Positions 13,051 through 25,577 are shown, numbered from the stretch's first letter. The stretch: 64,000 nt of DNA from Onchidella celtica (GCA_963931925.1 OZ007576.1:10448261-10512260); one strand, 5' to 3'. Notes: generated from the letters alone by a model not told the origin. Made by a program: numbers and translations.

Positions 13051-13754
13051 GGTCTAAACTAGTGTTGGGTCGATAGCAATTTGACTGTATTACTATCATT
13101 CGAACGATCATCGAATATTCGTTAATCATTGTTCGAATGTTTGAAGTTGTTTCGAATACATGCGTGTCTCCAAAAAATAAAACAAAAAACTCCGTGAGCA
13201 ACTTGGCGCAAGACAATCGGAAGTATAGTGTTGCGTTCTTCCTCACTTCAATAATTTATCCTTCCTACCGTGCGACATTTTTTTGTAACTAACTAGTAAT
13301 ACAATGACTTGTGTTGAATACGTCAACAGCGCTGCTCTCGCCCGTCAGTGGGATTGCTAAAATTTCTAATGCGCGTCAGTGGCTCTACAAACCGACGTAA
13401 GTGGAGCTGCTTAATTTTCAGCTGTCATCAGCAGTTCTATAACTACCATAAGCGAAGTTGGTAGTACCAGTAGCGCTGCTAACACGCGTTAGCGTACCAC
13501 TAATGTTGGTCTGAGACCCAGACTATATGCCACTTTTATTTCTAGACTAAAAAACATGGGCATTGTAAGTGATCTGCTTCTGGCAATGATGATAATTAGG
13601 AAAAAACAATAAACGTACTAGAATGAAGATAAAAAGAAAATGATGGTTTCGTGGAGCACAGACCTTCTTCAACTTCACGGATAGACAGAAGTTATTGTTG
13701 TATGGGCTGTCGTTCAAAAGCCGAGAATTAATAATACTATTAACTTAATAATAG

Positions 13755-14140
13755 TGCTACAGACCTGCCACTAGTGGCGACGAAAATAGTGTCGCGGTTG
13801 TGGCTAGGTGTGAAACCTCCAATTCAATGACTACTATCGCCCGAGACACAGGATATCGAGACGGACCAATTCATCATTTTCCGTCCGCCGGTTTGTGCGC
13901 GTACAAACTACCATCCATGCCAACAATGCAACAATTCACACCACACCCCTTCATAATTGAACGAAAAAGACTAGTACCACAGAGCTCTGTGAGTAGTACT
14001 CACTGTGTTTATACGCGCACACGCTATGGACATAATTATAGTGAAAGAACTTATGAAGGAATGGTCTATCTCGGTATTCTGTGTCTCGGGTACCGCCACG
14101 AGTAGCTGTACGTTTAATGACCGCCACTAGAGTAGACGTC
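13755..14140. repeat. Imperfect inverted repeat (fold-back structure)
   Basis: The left arm has CCCGAGACACAGGATATCGA at about 13840. The right arm, inverted, has CCCGAGACACAGAATACCGA (about 14070-14095). Further out CTAGTGGCG words are also inverted, and further in GTGTGCGCGTA-type words are inverted. Arms are diverged, with about 100-150 bases between the inner matches. This is consistent with an old fold-back MITE; no target duplication was identified. Confidence 0.5.
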
Positions 14141-14465
14141 AACCACTCTGACCGTCTGCAGCAGTACTTATTGTGATACTGATAGTGACTGTGTGTGAAC
14201 TGAGTGACAGCCTCCATATATATTGATATATCCCCAGTATTTCATTATTTGTCTATGGCAGCGTTACTAACACGCCACAAAAAATGGCCCCGTCTGAATA
14301 TTGTAATATTATATGGTGCCAGTAGTTCATGGTGTGAAGCAGATTACTGAATAACCCAGCCAAACAGGAAATTACAAAAAAATACGTTTTTCCTCGGCAC
14401 CTTCATTCTCATCATTTCATATGACTAAAACCGAGTAGCTAAACATTGAATTTAGGTAAAACTTT

Positions 14466-14515
14466 GCCCCTCCCAGTCCCAGGCACTTTGCCCCTCCCAG
14501 TCCCAGGCCCTTTCC
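14466..14515 (+). repeat. Short tandem duplication
   Basis: Two adjacent copies of a roughly 25-bp unit containing CTTTGCCCCTCCCAGTCCCA. No function is apparent. Confidence 0.7.
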
Positions 14516-15229
14516 CCCAGAAGAAAGCCAAAAACGTAAAAAGATTCTAAATCTGGACACACCTCAATTATACTTTATAATTATTTCTCTTTCCATTTCG
14601 TTACCGTACATGGTTCGTGGCGATTAAAAATTATGATTCAACGCCTCGCCGCTCAGGTGATTCAAATAAATCCATTTTCTAAAAAATCAAATCTTTCAAG
14701 AACCTAAATTTCAAGATCGTCATGACAAACTTCAAGTAATTTAAAATGTTCGGGCCAATTTTAAAAGCTGCAGTTACTGAGAAAACGTGCCACTTATTTT
14801 GTCAGGTCCTCATAATATTAAGTTGAGCTCTTCATTTTCGTCACCCAAACTACCGCCACATGAGTATTAATTACAAAAAAGTGAGTACTTTGGCCATGTA
14901 AGCAATTAAGGTGTGTTTTTTTTCTTGCACAATGAATGTTTCACACAGTTTTAGGGTTCGAGTTGGGGTTAGGATTAGGTTTGGCCAGTTGGGCTTAGTA
15001 ACAAATTTTTCACCAAATCACCCCCCCCCCTCCCACCAACCCCACCCCCCAAATAACCACTTCCTTTAAAAACTGGCAGAAGGGTAAGTTCTATAAGGTA
15101 GAAAAAAATCAATCCATTAAGTTAATCGGTTTCAAAAATACCTCTTTCTTACATTACTGGGCAAATTATTTACAAGGTTGTGACATTTCAATATTTCTTG
15201 CCAAGAGTTAAGATATCTACCCGTTAATG

Positions 15230-15352
15230 CATTATACTTGCCATTCATGGCTGTGATCCGCCCACTAGTTTACACCTGCCATTCATTGCTGTGATACGCC
15301 CACTGGCTTACACTTGCCATTCATGGCTGTAATCCGCCCACTGGCTTACATT
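15230..15352 (+). repeat. Three-unit tandem repeat of about 40 bp
   Basis: Three consecutive units contain TTGCCATTCATGGCTGTGAT, or a one- to three-base variant, followed by CCGCCCACTGGCTTACA. The rest of 14.2-16.0 kb holds poly-C, AT-rich sequence and no supported gene. Confidence 0.75.
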
Positions 15353-16039
15353 ACTTACAATAACTGAATAAGTGGTTTTATTTTCCAGACAAATTCAATT
15401 TTGTCACATATAATATATTCATGAGTGAATTCCGTCCACGAGTGGCAGAAAAGGTTAATGTGCTGCTATTGTCTGTGATTATTACACGAAATACCTGGTG
15501 CCTGAAATATTTTGTACTATTATCACCCCCAGATCGTTTTTAGTTCTCATAATTAACTTCTTGAGCGTCAACATAATGGAAATGTGAGTACAACTGCTTT
15601 TTACGACGTCAACCGCATCAAGAAAAAGGGTTGAAAATCTTCTTGGTAAAATATTAAAATTTTATTCAAAGAAAAGGTTTATTACAGCGCTGTTTGAAAC
15701 TTCTGTACCTGAATGTTGTGTAATAAAATTAGAGCAAAATGCTGTAATTCACTGTAAATATAAAACAGTAACGAAAGCAAAAGTTGAAAAAAAAAAGAGA
15801 AAAACAATGTAAGCCATGAAATTAAAAATAATATACGATGTGTAAAAAAAAAAAAAAAAACGAAACACTGCAGCTTCTTTTCCTCAATAATGTTACAAAA
15901 TGCTGAAGTTGTAAGAAGATCCGTTACTGTGGTTCTACTATATTTTCCCTCATATCTACTACAACCTAACTACCGGTCATAAATCTTTTTAAAAAGCATT
16001 CAGCATGAACAGGAAAGGAATAAGTTGATGTACAAATTA

Positions 16040-16221
16040 AGCTGGGTTTTCGTGTGTACGCAAACGGTAACAGAAACGTCAAAAATCTATCAGGCAGTAA
16101 AAACAATGTCTCCCTGTGTACAGAAACGCCTCCGTACACACGAAAACATTTTTTACTATTTCACACCTTGGATGGTTTTTGACGTTTCCGTTGCCATTTC
16201 CACACGTATGAAAATCCACCT
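16040..16221. mobile_element. Short MITE, copy 1 (182 bp)
   Basis: The ends are inverted: AGCTGGGTTTTCGTGTGTAC at the left and, inverted, AGGTGGATTTTCATACGTGT at the right. A second member lies at 20311-20494. The left flank is TTA. The right flank does not preserve TTA here, but the second copy has TTA on both sides. A 3-bp TWA target fits PIF/Harbinger-type MITEs; the assignment is tentative. Confidence 0.6.
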
Positions 16222-16499
16222 TGGGTCATGAATGGTTGGAACTGGCTGTATGAGCAGCCAATAGCACAAAATTAGTCCGAAAACTGGCATTTGCAAATAT
16301 CCAAATGAAAGATTAACTGGAGTTTTCTAGATTTCTAGTCCATTGATACAACTACAGCAGCCCGTTAATCCACGAAATACGTTATTAATACATTCAGTGA
16401 AAAAGGACACCTGGGACGTAGGGAGTGCTACAGTACCAGAAGCTTGAACGAGAGGTCCACACAGTATGGATTGGTCTAAGAAAGCCAAGAACACCACAG

Positions 16500-16600
16500 A
16501 ACCAACGACAACCAAACAAGAACAAGAACAAGAAAAACTAGGAAAAGACAGGTGCAAATGTCAAGGTCAGTGATCCTCTAAAAACGAAAGACTTGAACAT
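16500..16600 (+). mobile_element. 3' fragment of the tRNA-derived SINE
   Basis: An ACAAGAACAAGAA-type tract is followed by words close to GTGCAAATGTCAAGGTCAG and GATCCTCTAAAA, then GAC. These match, in order, the 3' end of the complete SINE at 34069-34548 (GTGTAAATGCCAAGGGCAG, AACCTCCTAAAA). The tRNA-like head is missing, as in typical truncated copies. Confidence 0.5.
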
Positions 16601-17107
16601 GCATAACATGGATTTTAACGTCTGTCCACCCCTCGTGTGAAAATATTTCTTAAAATTTGAACATTTGATTTTCACTGAGTCATCACAGTGAGGTGTTTGT
16701 TGGCACCAGAATGAATAGGTCGTGAACAACCTAAAAGAAACAAGATAGTAGCAGGAAGTCCTTCCGCAGTAAAGGGATCGATGAATGGAATGCTCCTCAA
16801 ATTGAATGCAATGCGAACTAAATCCGTTTAAAAGGGCGGTCGTGAAGAAATTTGCTCAGCAAGGCCAGGTCCTCTTGGCAAAGACTATGTCAGCTTAAAA
16901 TCCAGGCAGTGTTCCTTCAGGTGGAGTATCAAACACTACGTTGAGATTACCTTCCAGGTGTTACAACAGTCTAGATCATTGTTTCGCCTTTTGTTGTAGC
17001 TTCAGCCTTCGGTGCCACTTGAACTTTTGTCATCTTTTTGGAACCAAGACTAAGGCCGAGGTCAACGTCTTCGAAATTTAAAAAAACAACAATATAATTT
17101 TAAGGCC

Positions 17108-17355
17108 ACCCTCTGTCTGTCTGTCTCTTTTTCCACCTGCCTGATTGTCTGTCTGTTTGTCCGCCTACCTGATTGTCTGTCTGTCTGATTGTCTATCTGC
17201 CGGCCTGATTGCGTGTTTGTCTGTCCTCTTGTCTGCCTGCTTGTCTGTCTATCCGTCTACCATCTCTGTCTGTCCATCTGTCCGCCTGATTGTCTGTCTA
17301 CCTGATTGTCTGTCTGTCTGTCTGCTTGTCTGTCAGCCTGTCTGCCTGTCAAACA
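17108..17355 (+). repeat. (CTGT)n-type microsatellite
   Basis: About 250 bases of interrupted CTGT/CTGC/CTGA tetramers. The open frame it creates is an artefact of low complexity. Confidence 0.9.
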
Positions 17356-17489
17356 AAAAGTAACCACAGCATTACAACTGACGCTTACAGCTGTACTCAT
17401 TCATTGTTTTTAAAATAATAACTAATTGTGTACCCTTTATGGCAGTTTTCAAAAAATAATTTTGTGAATTTCAAATGACCTAACACACA

Positions 17490-17700
17490 TAAAGAATAGG
17501 TTCTCAACGGGGGGCGCTATCGCACCAGGGGCCGATTTTGAATGTGGGGAGGGGTACGAAAACGATCAAAGGGAGCAATGGGAAGGGGGGGGCGGGGGCT
17601 GCGAAACGTTTTTCCAACACAGTTTCGTACAACACCTTGACCATACGTTTTAAACATAGATTATGCAGAATGATGTCATTTGACCTATTTACACAACCGT
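17490..17700 (+). mobile_element. Fragment of a hAT-like element end
   Basis: GGTTCTCAACGGGGGGCGCT, then GGGGCCGATTTTGAATG and a G-rich tract, resemble the inverse of 59690-59849. That copy ends CAGTGCTTCTCAACGTGGGC and continues GATATCGCCCC and GGGGCGATTTTGAATG. Such ends are common in animal hAT elements. Only one end is recognisable. Confidence 0.45.
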
Positions 17701-18199
17701 TAAAAAAATTTAGTATTACTAGTAGACAGTAGCTAACCCAGCCTGCTGCAGGCCGCCATCACAAGTTTGTGGATGCTCTGCGTAAGCAGGTCTTCCCATC
17801 TTCCTCTCCTGCGGAAAAAGGCTTAAGTCCACAGTCGAGTCGAGACTATGAAACAGAGAACCAGGCTTCAGATACGTGATTAGGATGCTCTGCGTTCGCT
17901 TCTCACAAACGCTGAATCTGACACCACACACAAGGAAGCCACTGTCTAAGACTTGCTCAGCAGCACACGTACACAGTGGCTGATCTACTATTAAGGGGGG
18001 GGGGGAGGGGGGGCGAGGCGGGTCACGAAGGTGATTTTGTTATTATGAGAAAAGGACAATATTAACTATCATACTCGAATTCAGAATATCTGAATTAGTT
18101 GGGAAAAAAGTGTAAAAAAAAATGTGTTTTGTCATGTTGTTGCCATAGAAGCGCCGTCATCTTGGAATGTGCTGACCCCAAAAAGTGTCAGCTTCAATA

Positions 18200-18384
18200 T
18201 AGACCCTTTCAACTTCCGCGTTGCGGTTGTTTGCGGGGAGCCGCACGGCTTCGAAAAGCACCGTGTAGGGCAAAAACCTCAACTTGCCTTGACGATGGCA
18301 TCTGAATACGTGCACATTCAAAGCAAAGATGCATTTTTATGCCAGAACCACGTGATATGGAGGGGGGTAAATTAAAAGGGTCTA
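18200..18384. mobile_element. Short MITE with TAGACCCTTT ends (185 bp)
   Basis: The left end TAGACCCTTTCAA and the right end, inverted, TAGACCCTTTTAA form terminal inverted repeats, and both flanks carry TA. The TA target suggests a Tc1/mariner-like family, but the superfamily is not established. No internal gene: the 68-83 aa frames across it are not supported by splice or start context. Confidence 0.5.
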
Positions 18385-18387
18385 TAG

Positions 18388-19935
18388 AAAGGCTTCGCCA
18401 AATTTTACTGGATTTATTTGAAGCTTCTCTGACAACGTATTCAATCCAATTAAAAACTTTACAAGCAGGGAATTCTGATATCTTCTACAGACCTTATGTA
18501 ATGAATTTTTGAAAATGGTATGTAGCAGAATTCCGTTTCCTCCTATGTTCTATCACAAAAAAATTCATTAGAAAAAAAAAATTCAAAAGATAAACACATT
18601 TCCTTCTGGATGAATTTTTTGATTTGTCCAAACGTGCTGTTAGCCAAATTGTATACCAATTGGTCAATACATAAAAGACTAGTTCACATATTGAAAAAAT
18701 AGGACTTATCAGTCACATGAGAAGCCATAAGTCATGAAAGAACAGTCTTTCCATTCTGTCCTCTGTGTCCTTTAGTTCTCTTTATTGTCCATGTGTTGAA
18801 ATTCTCAACAATTTCTGTTCTTTATTCCTCTGGTGTTGTTAAGGTCATCATCATACCTGATGGACGAACTATTATTATTATTATTATTAGTTCACATATT
18901 ACTTATCAACAGTGCAATTTCGAGAAAATCGCATTTGAACGTGTTTTGTTTTGTTTTTTCAATCAAAATGTTATTGAAAAGTGTCATACATATTTTCTAC
19001 CTCAAAACACCCCTGCTTGATATACTGGGCCTCAACAGTGATTTGCAAACTACTAAAGGTTTATGACCGATATGTAGGCCTACAGAGGAGTGGGGGGGGG
19101 GGGGGACAGAAGAGGTGGAGGGAGAAATAGTAATAAGTTGTAGGGTAGGACGGGATATACAACAGTCGGGAGTGGGGGGGGGTGCACTAGGGAAGGGGGT
19201 GGGGGGGGGGGGGGCAGGCGAGCTTGTATCATATGAACTGATGCAGCAACATGTACTAAAAGGACTAATGAAGAACGTCTCGCCTTTCTACTAGCTTTTG
19301 AACCTGTTACAGCTCATCTCCACAATATCCACAATAAAAGCAATGTAACAACTAACATAATCAGCACTCTTCTTCTGTTACTGGTCCACACCTTCTTGAG
19401 ATTTCTTGTCTGACTTTTTGCAACTGCAGCGAACGCAAAGTGTCTTTCTACTTGAGCACCTTTCACAAACGGCAACAAATTCCATATCGTAGTACAACAT
19501 TTTAAAAACAAAACCTTGAAACAAAAGCACTGTCCAGTCAGCTGACACTGTATTCTTGAAGCTATTATGTAGGTCATAATATCAATCTGCTAGATAAGGA
19601 GGGCATGGCCTTCGCCCCAACATAACATGAATAAAGGTCTCGATACCAAATATTCACTAAAACTCGTGGTTTTGGTGGGGACACTGAGATGTTATTTAGG
19701 GCTAATTTTGTGGCCCAATGGCATGATTCGTGTGACTTTTTCGTGATCTCCCACCTCACGAAAAAGGCATATTTCAGGGTTATAAACATTCAAAATTGGC
19801 ACATTATTATGGTGAGTAAAAAGTGTTCCTAAATAGATAAGCTAACCTACAAAAAAACGTAAACTAAAAGAACAAAATCTCGATATCGATATTTTGAAGC
19901 CTAATTTCAATTTCAGGACCTACCACCCCTCCCCC
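18388..19935 (+). repeat. Interspersed 1.5-kb repeat, copy 1
   Basis: From TTCGCCAAATTTTACTGGAT to ATCTCGATATCGATATTTTG this region aligns with 40608-42070 in the same orientation, about 22 kb away, with frequent substitutions and several indels. Shared landmarks include CTACTAGCTTTTGAACCTGT, CACAATATCCACAATAAAA and TACTGGTCCACACC. The interior has long G runs. No coding frame, terminal repeats or poly-A tail were recognised, so the class of repeat is unknown. Confidence 0.65.
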
Positions 19936-20310
19936 CCCCCCCCCATCAAACTATGTACATGATGTATATTATGGGTTTCGGGAAGAGGACAGGCCAATTG
20001 TTGATGCAACATAATATAACATAATGAAGAATAACCCCTGTTTTGTTAACAGTATCTGAATAATCAACTTGTTTAGTGTCATCATCAAACGCCAAAGTTT
20101 TGAAAAACTTAAGATCATAATTAGTATGCTACGTGGAGTAATGATTTCATGGAGGGGGGAAGGGGGGGAATAAAAGAACCTTTGGGGCCTAAGGGGGCGA
20201 TTGCCCGAAAAGGGTAAAAAAAAAAGAAAAACACTGCACTAAGGCAAAAACTACCAGCAATATATCAAAAGCTACTCAGTACAGTGGAATGTGATGTACA
20301 GGATGCCTTA

Positions 20311-20494
20311 AGCTGGGTTGTCATGTAAACGGAAATGTCAAAAACCCTTCGGTTAGTGAAATAGACAGAAAGGTTTCCATGCCTACGGAAACGCCGTTTC
20401 TATGCACATGGAAACACGCTTCCTTTTCTACTAATTGATGAAATTTTGAGGCTTCTGTACCCGTTTCCGATTCCGTCCAGACGAAAATACAGCT
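20311..20494. mobile_element. Short MITE, copy 2 (184 bp)
   Basis: Same family as 16040-16221. The left end AGCTGGGTTGTCATG and the right end, inverted, AGCTGTATTTTCGTC are flanked on both sides by TTA (20308-20310 and 20495-20497). This fits a PIF/Harbinger-type target duplication. Confidence 0.65.
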
Positions 20495-20691
20495 TTAGGT
20501 GAAAAAATTAATGTCACTGGGTATAAAATTTGAACATGAGACAGCTTTTTGTCGCTTCTTCGTACGTTTCGGAAATTCCTTTATGACACAAATCAGTAGC
20601 ATAGAGTCTAGACCTGTGAAATGCAAAACAACCCACTGATTACAAATATAGAAACCAGACAGTGACACTACTCTTGCATCCATTTGACTTA

Positions 20692-21227
20692 GGCCCGAAT
20701 CGCACTGGCCACTTTTGATCGGCCATCTAGTCGGAAGGTGTTTGAACTTTGTGTTTTACGGCCAGTCGGCACGGTAACGGCCACACTGCGCCTTTCGCGG
20801 TCTGTCTGGGTATTCTAATCATGTTTGTTATGCAGAGCTTCTAGATTTCACAAACAGAATGAAACAGTTCCTTATCGATGTTATTACATTGAGAAAATTC
20901 TCAAAAGTTTTGTCTGAAAAGAGTTTTGTAACTGAGTATAAACGTTTTCAAATCAACTTGTACATCTTAGTCTCTTTCAGAAAGGACAAAATGCGCTGTG
21001 AGTTCACATTAGAAAATAAAATTCTTTCATATATCTGCAGGCACAGTGCCTTCTTCGGATATGCATGAAATCTACACAGACCTGACTACCTATAGTTTCA
21101 TTGAGATCTTGCACACTAGCCAATTAGTTTTTTGTTGTTGGTGTTTTGTTTTTTCATTGAAAACTCATTGGCGTGACGTCACCAACCAACTTCTTGGCCG
21201 ATCAAATCGGCTAGGGCGCGAAGAGCC
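20692..21227. mobile_element. PIF/Harbinger-like MITE (536 bp) abutting a receptor exon
   Basis: Terminal inverted repeats extend about 50 bases with moderate identity. The left arm begins GGCCCGAATCGCACTGGCC and continues to GATCGGCCATCTAG. The right arm, inverted, begins GGCTCTTCGCGCCCTAGCC and continues to GATCGGCCAAGAAG. TTA flanks both sides (20689-20691 and 21228-21230), the usual Harbinger target. No transposase is present. Its right target copy coincides with the stop codon of the minus-strand receptor exon, so the element supplies the proximal 3' untranslated sequence. Confidence 0.7.
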
Positions 21228-21478
21228 TTAGATAATAAAAGACAACAGATTTATACTCGTCCCGCCAGTCGAATCGGACAGTCTATCAGGGTCCGTGTGT
21301 GGTGTGAAGACGTGACGTGAGTTTTCAACCCAACGCATGCGCAACCCCTCCTTTTGTCTTTTGTACAAGACAATGCCTGTGGCCAAGACAACAGTGAAGA
21401 CAGCCAAAACGATCAGGAGGATGACCAAAGGAAACCTCACAGCATACTTTGTCTCCTCTTCCATGGCCACTTGCAGTT
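21228..21478 (-). CDS. Terminal transmembrane exon of an EGF-repeat receptor
   Basis: On the minus strand a TTTGTATTTAG acceptor opens a 251-bp exon in phase 1, ending at TAA (21230-21228): 82 residues. It has a short acidic stalk (AMEEETKYAVRF), a hydrophobic span (PLVILLIVLAVFTVVLATGIV), a basic anchor (LYKRQK) and a cytoplasmic tail of about 45 residues with no recognised signalling motif. The entry phase matches the EGF exons at 25440-25577 and 26971-27114 upstream on the same strand. I read these as one single-pass receptor of the MEGF/scavenger-receptor-F kind. Those families take part in binding and engulfment, but no function is shown here. The stop codon is the target-site copy of an adjoining MITE. 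Confidence 0.7.
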
Positions 21479-21528
21479 CTAAATACAAAATGAACAATGT
21501 CAGCAAAGAATTCCTCCATCCACCCATT

Positions 21529-21755
<227 letters not shown>

Positions 21756-21759
21756 ATGA

Positions 21760-24700
21760 CAAATAAAACTACACAATTACTCCGAAAACTTAACTGTGTA
21801 TTGAGAGCGTTTTGGTAAAAAGTTTTTTTGTGAGAAGAAAATGGGCGTCGTGTTTAAAAATCTGAACATCTGTGTGAAATCCTCATTACAAAACCAACGG
21901 ATTCATATTAAGGGCAAGCGGTGCAAAGACAAAACAGTTTTAACCTCAAAATAGCTCAGTCTCAGATTTTGGACGTTTGTACATGTAATTCCCTAACCAT
22001 TTTACACACGAAAACCATCCACTTTATTATTACATATTTTAAACGTATGTAAAAATGTATTTTTCAGAGCCAAACAAAGACCCTAAAAGTCGCAGCCCCC
22101 CCCCCCCCCCGTTTTTTTTTCTTGCGTCCTACTCCTCAATTTCATATTTTTTTAAACACTAAAATCCCTGTATGGGTTTTGCTGTGTGTGTGTGTTTTTT
22201 TTTTTGTTTTTGTTTTTCAGGTGAGCCAGCTAAAATTTTGCATATACATCTAAAATGAGGGGGACATTTACAAAAATGTAACCAACAGAAAATTTGTCAT
22301 ATTATTATGTCATTTTTTTTTTTCGAAGAATATCTTTTTTCTCTACCCACTCTCTTTTTTTCTCTGGGAGCGGAAATCTTCCCCAAGTAGGCCATGATGA
22401 AACGTCATCTCTAATCAATTCGTAAAGAATCGATTTTGCTTCTTTTTTCTTTTTTATTTTTTCTGTTGTCGTTGTTTTCTAATGATGGCTTGAAGAAATT
22501 TCCTTTTCCAAGTTTGGAAACACTAGCATGGGAAATGTTAATTTTAAGGCAGAAATAGAAGTTCTTTAAAAATCCAAAAAGGCTGCCGTTTTTCTTGTTT
22601 TCATGGTAACAAGGAGTGAGAGGTAAGTTGTGAAATAGGAAATGTAATCTGGACACGTATGAAATCATGTTCGGGAAGGTTAAATAAGGAAGTTTTTAAC
22701 ACTTTACACAATTGGGATTTTTTAATAGCACACGCCCTTAGATATTTAATGAAGCAACTTATATCCACCAGTGCTGGGGTTCTGACAGCTGTGCTGACCT
22801 ACTTTGACAAACGCCTTTTTCGATTTTGGCGCGAACATTTGTACTTCGTTATTTGGATAGGTGGTCCATTCCTTATGTCTATGGTTACACAATCTTTATT
22901 CGAAAATTGATAATGATTAAAATTATAAAGTGAATAATTATGACAGTTCTCAAAACACCTTCCTCGATTGGGTGTCTGACGAGCAGTGACAAAAAGCCTT
23001 TGCCATGAAAGAAAACCTTGGCATTCGGGGAGAAGACGTATGCGGAACGCTTGAACCATCAAGGAACTTACAGATACAGTGGTAAAACGAGTTCAGGGGT
23101 GGTTTGAGGGTGTCTGCGAAGGAGTTTTGGTCTGCATTATTAGTTCATGCTTTACAAAACGCCTTCGACTTTAAACATGAGCATTAATCGGGCAATTATA
23201 AAAAGAAGTATCCAAAGCAAGCGATTTCCGTCCTTTGGCACGAGGACGTTCCGCCCGTGATGATACAGTTGCATCCACCAAGACCATAGCCAGCTGAGGA
23301 GGCCCATCACATCACCGCGTGGTGTGTATGACAACTGTTCCATCCAAAACAAAAGCTGGACCCTCCACACTTCATTGATTCCTGAATGGCAATGAACCTG
23401 GGCCTTTGTCGTAACGATGAAATTATACTTGGAACCTGGGCACTCATTTCTCTCTGATGACTCATTTCATGGGTTTGTGTAGACAGATATGGGACCATGA
23501 CTCTGTCGCTGCAGACAGACATGTCGTGGAGCCCACACACAATTGAAATGGAACCCACTGGTTTCAAAATGTGGGACATACGCGTGACAAGTGTCGAAAT
23601 TCCATATCTCCAAAAACATTCAGGTGGCCAAATTCAAAAGGGTGTCGTTGAAACTATTTTTCAATGCTTCCCATTTATGATATCTTCCAAGCTATTGATT
23701 TCATCGTAAAAACAAAAAAATAAGATCATATCAATCAAGCACAAGGAAAGACACGTGCTTAAGAAGTCCCGGGATTGTAAACATTATTAAAACATTCCAG
23801 CCAGAATGGAAAAGAGGTGGAATCGTCATGACAATCAACCACCTCATGCCAGAAAACAAAGCTCGGTTTTAGAAAACAATTGCCACTTCACAATCTGTCG
23901 ATTTTTCTGATACAGAGGACACGACTTGGATTAATTTAGTGTAACATAAAAATAAGCACGAAACCCAATGTCTAAAATCCATTTCCTTCTTTTCTTCTAT
24001 GTTTTTGTTTGTTTGTTTGTTTGTTTGTTTTTTATTGTACGCTTTTGTTTTGATGCAACGAATGCCTTTCTTTTGTTGGGTCGATGTTGCGCCTGTCTCC
24101 AGAAAACTTTAACATCAAAATTTCATAGACTGATCGAACGTGTTACCTTCAGTCGCTGCTCTAAAAGTATATTAACGTGAACTTCATTGGGTCTGTATAA
24201 TTGTGGTGTCATCCCTCTGTGTGTTTTAAGCAGTCAACGGTGAACGCCCTGATTAGGATTGGTTGGAAGGAAGGAGAAGAAAGAGATTGTGCTCGCCTTT
24301 GAGAGAGGCTGGATTGTATTCAAACGACGTTTTGTCGCTGGACGACAGGGAAATAGAAAGTGTTTAACAAAATATTAAAGGCGTTTTGTCAATGGACACC
24401 CACGGACACTGGCCCTGTACCTTAGTTGAAGGCGTTCTGTCATTGCTCAGTTAATAAAAGACGGAACGAATTACTTCGATAAAACGCCTTTTTCCTAATA
24501 GTCCACTGATTTTAACAGATACGTTAATAAAACGTTACAAGATATGAAACACACATTATTTCACTGCAGGTACCCCTGTGCGTTAAAAAGTGTAGAACAG
24601 GTTCAATAGTGTTCTTGCAATCAATAGCAAAACTAATATCGCCATTTTCTCGGAATAGTGTTTTCGAAGTAAAGGCATTTTGTCAAACTACATTGGTATA

Positions 24701-25430
24701 GAGATGATGAGTCACCGATATTTTTGTTTCACGATACCGGTACTAGGCATTTCCGTATCACTGAAATACATTGTATTTGGGCAGCTACCTTTTGACAACA
24801 GAAACTGCAGAACAAAAATAATATGTTCCTGTGCATTGCAGTATTACAGATTATAATTATTATATATTATATAATGTGTATTGCGTGTGGTAAATATTGA
24901 TTGTCTGAGTATTGTTTGCCTCATAGACAATACAACACCCAGAACGGAACATATTATTATTGGTGTATACTGGATATCTCAAAAATATGTGTGTACACAA
25001 GTGAACTGCTAAATATTATTTGCAATTCTATTGATTGGGAATGGCCCAGAGCTGCCGTCAGTTTGAATACATATTATGATAAGAGCAATAATCACACATC
25101 TGTCATCTTCAAATCTGAATAATAAATCTAGGGTGTGCCTTCATTGATATTGGATGTATAAATATTCAAAGTGTGTATAGAAAGCTCATGGTAAACTGCC
25201 ATAACTCGGTCTTTACAAACTTTGCAGGAGAAGCAAGAAACTGAATAATTTTCTCCATCAGACCTAATTCAACCCTTAATTTTCAGATTTCAAGACCTAA
25301 CAAATAACAAAACGTGCCGGCTGTCAAGGACTTCAAACATTTAAAACGGCTCATTTTTTTTTAATGAAGTCGATTTAAAATAGTAAACCATGCGGCCAAA
25401 CATATACATTTTGTTTAGACACATTGTGAC
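21760..25430. other. Intron-like stretch without supported exons
   Basis: It lies between two minus-strand receptor exons. It contains poly-C/T runs, a (GTTT)n tract near 24006-24030 and a cluster of near-copies of GACAAAACGCCTT in both orientations (22.8-24.7 kb). I found no further EGF-type exon. Confidence 0.5.
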
Positions 25431-25439
25431 TGTATTTAC

Positions 25440-25577
25440 CACGGTAACAGAGAGGAGGCTGAAAGCCTTCAAGACAACCGCCATGGCACGCCCCACTGAA
25501 GTCGTCACAACTATTGTTTTTACAGTTAGTGCTACAGACAAATTCACAGTTTTTGCCAAATTTCCTTTCAGGGCAAC
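25440..25577 (-). CDS. EGF-like module exon, MEGF/scavenger-receptor-F type
   Basis: This minus-strand exon of 138 bp runs from a TTTATCCAG acceptor to a CCGTG|GTAAAT donor, phase 1 at both ends. Its peptide carries an EGF-like module: GCPERKFGKNC, CSTNC, NSCDDFSGAC, GGC and GFQPPLC. Eight cysteines in the order of the MEGF10/scavenger-receptor-F repeat and a final PPLC are seen. Symmetric phase-1 exons holding one such module each are usual for this family. It precedes the transmembrane exon at 21.4 kb by about 4 kb. It probably contributes to an extracellular stalk of tandem modules; the ligand is unknown. Confidence 0.8.

Noticed and set aside
14945-14985. TTAGGG-like words suggesting an interstitial telomere repeat
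   Set aside because: Only a few irregular GGTTAGG-type words are present, not a tandem array.
17975-18040. CAGTGGCTGATCTACT followed by a G run, resembling another hAT end
   Set aside because: No matching opposite end or target duplication could be found.
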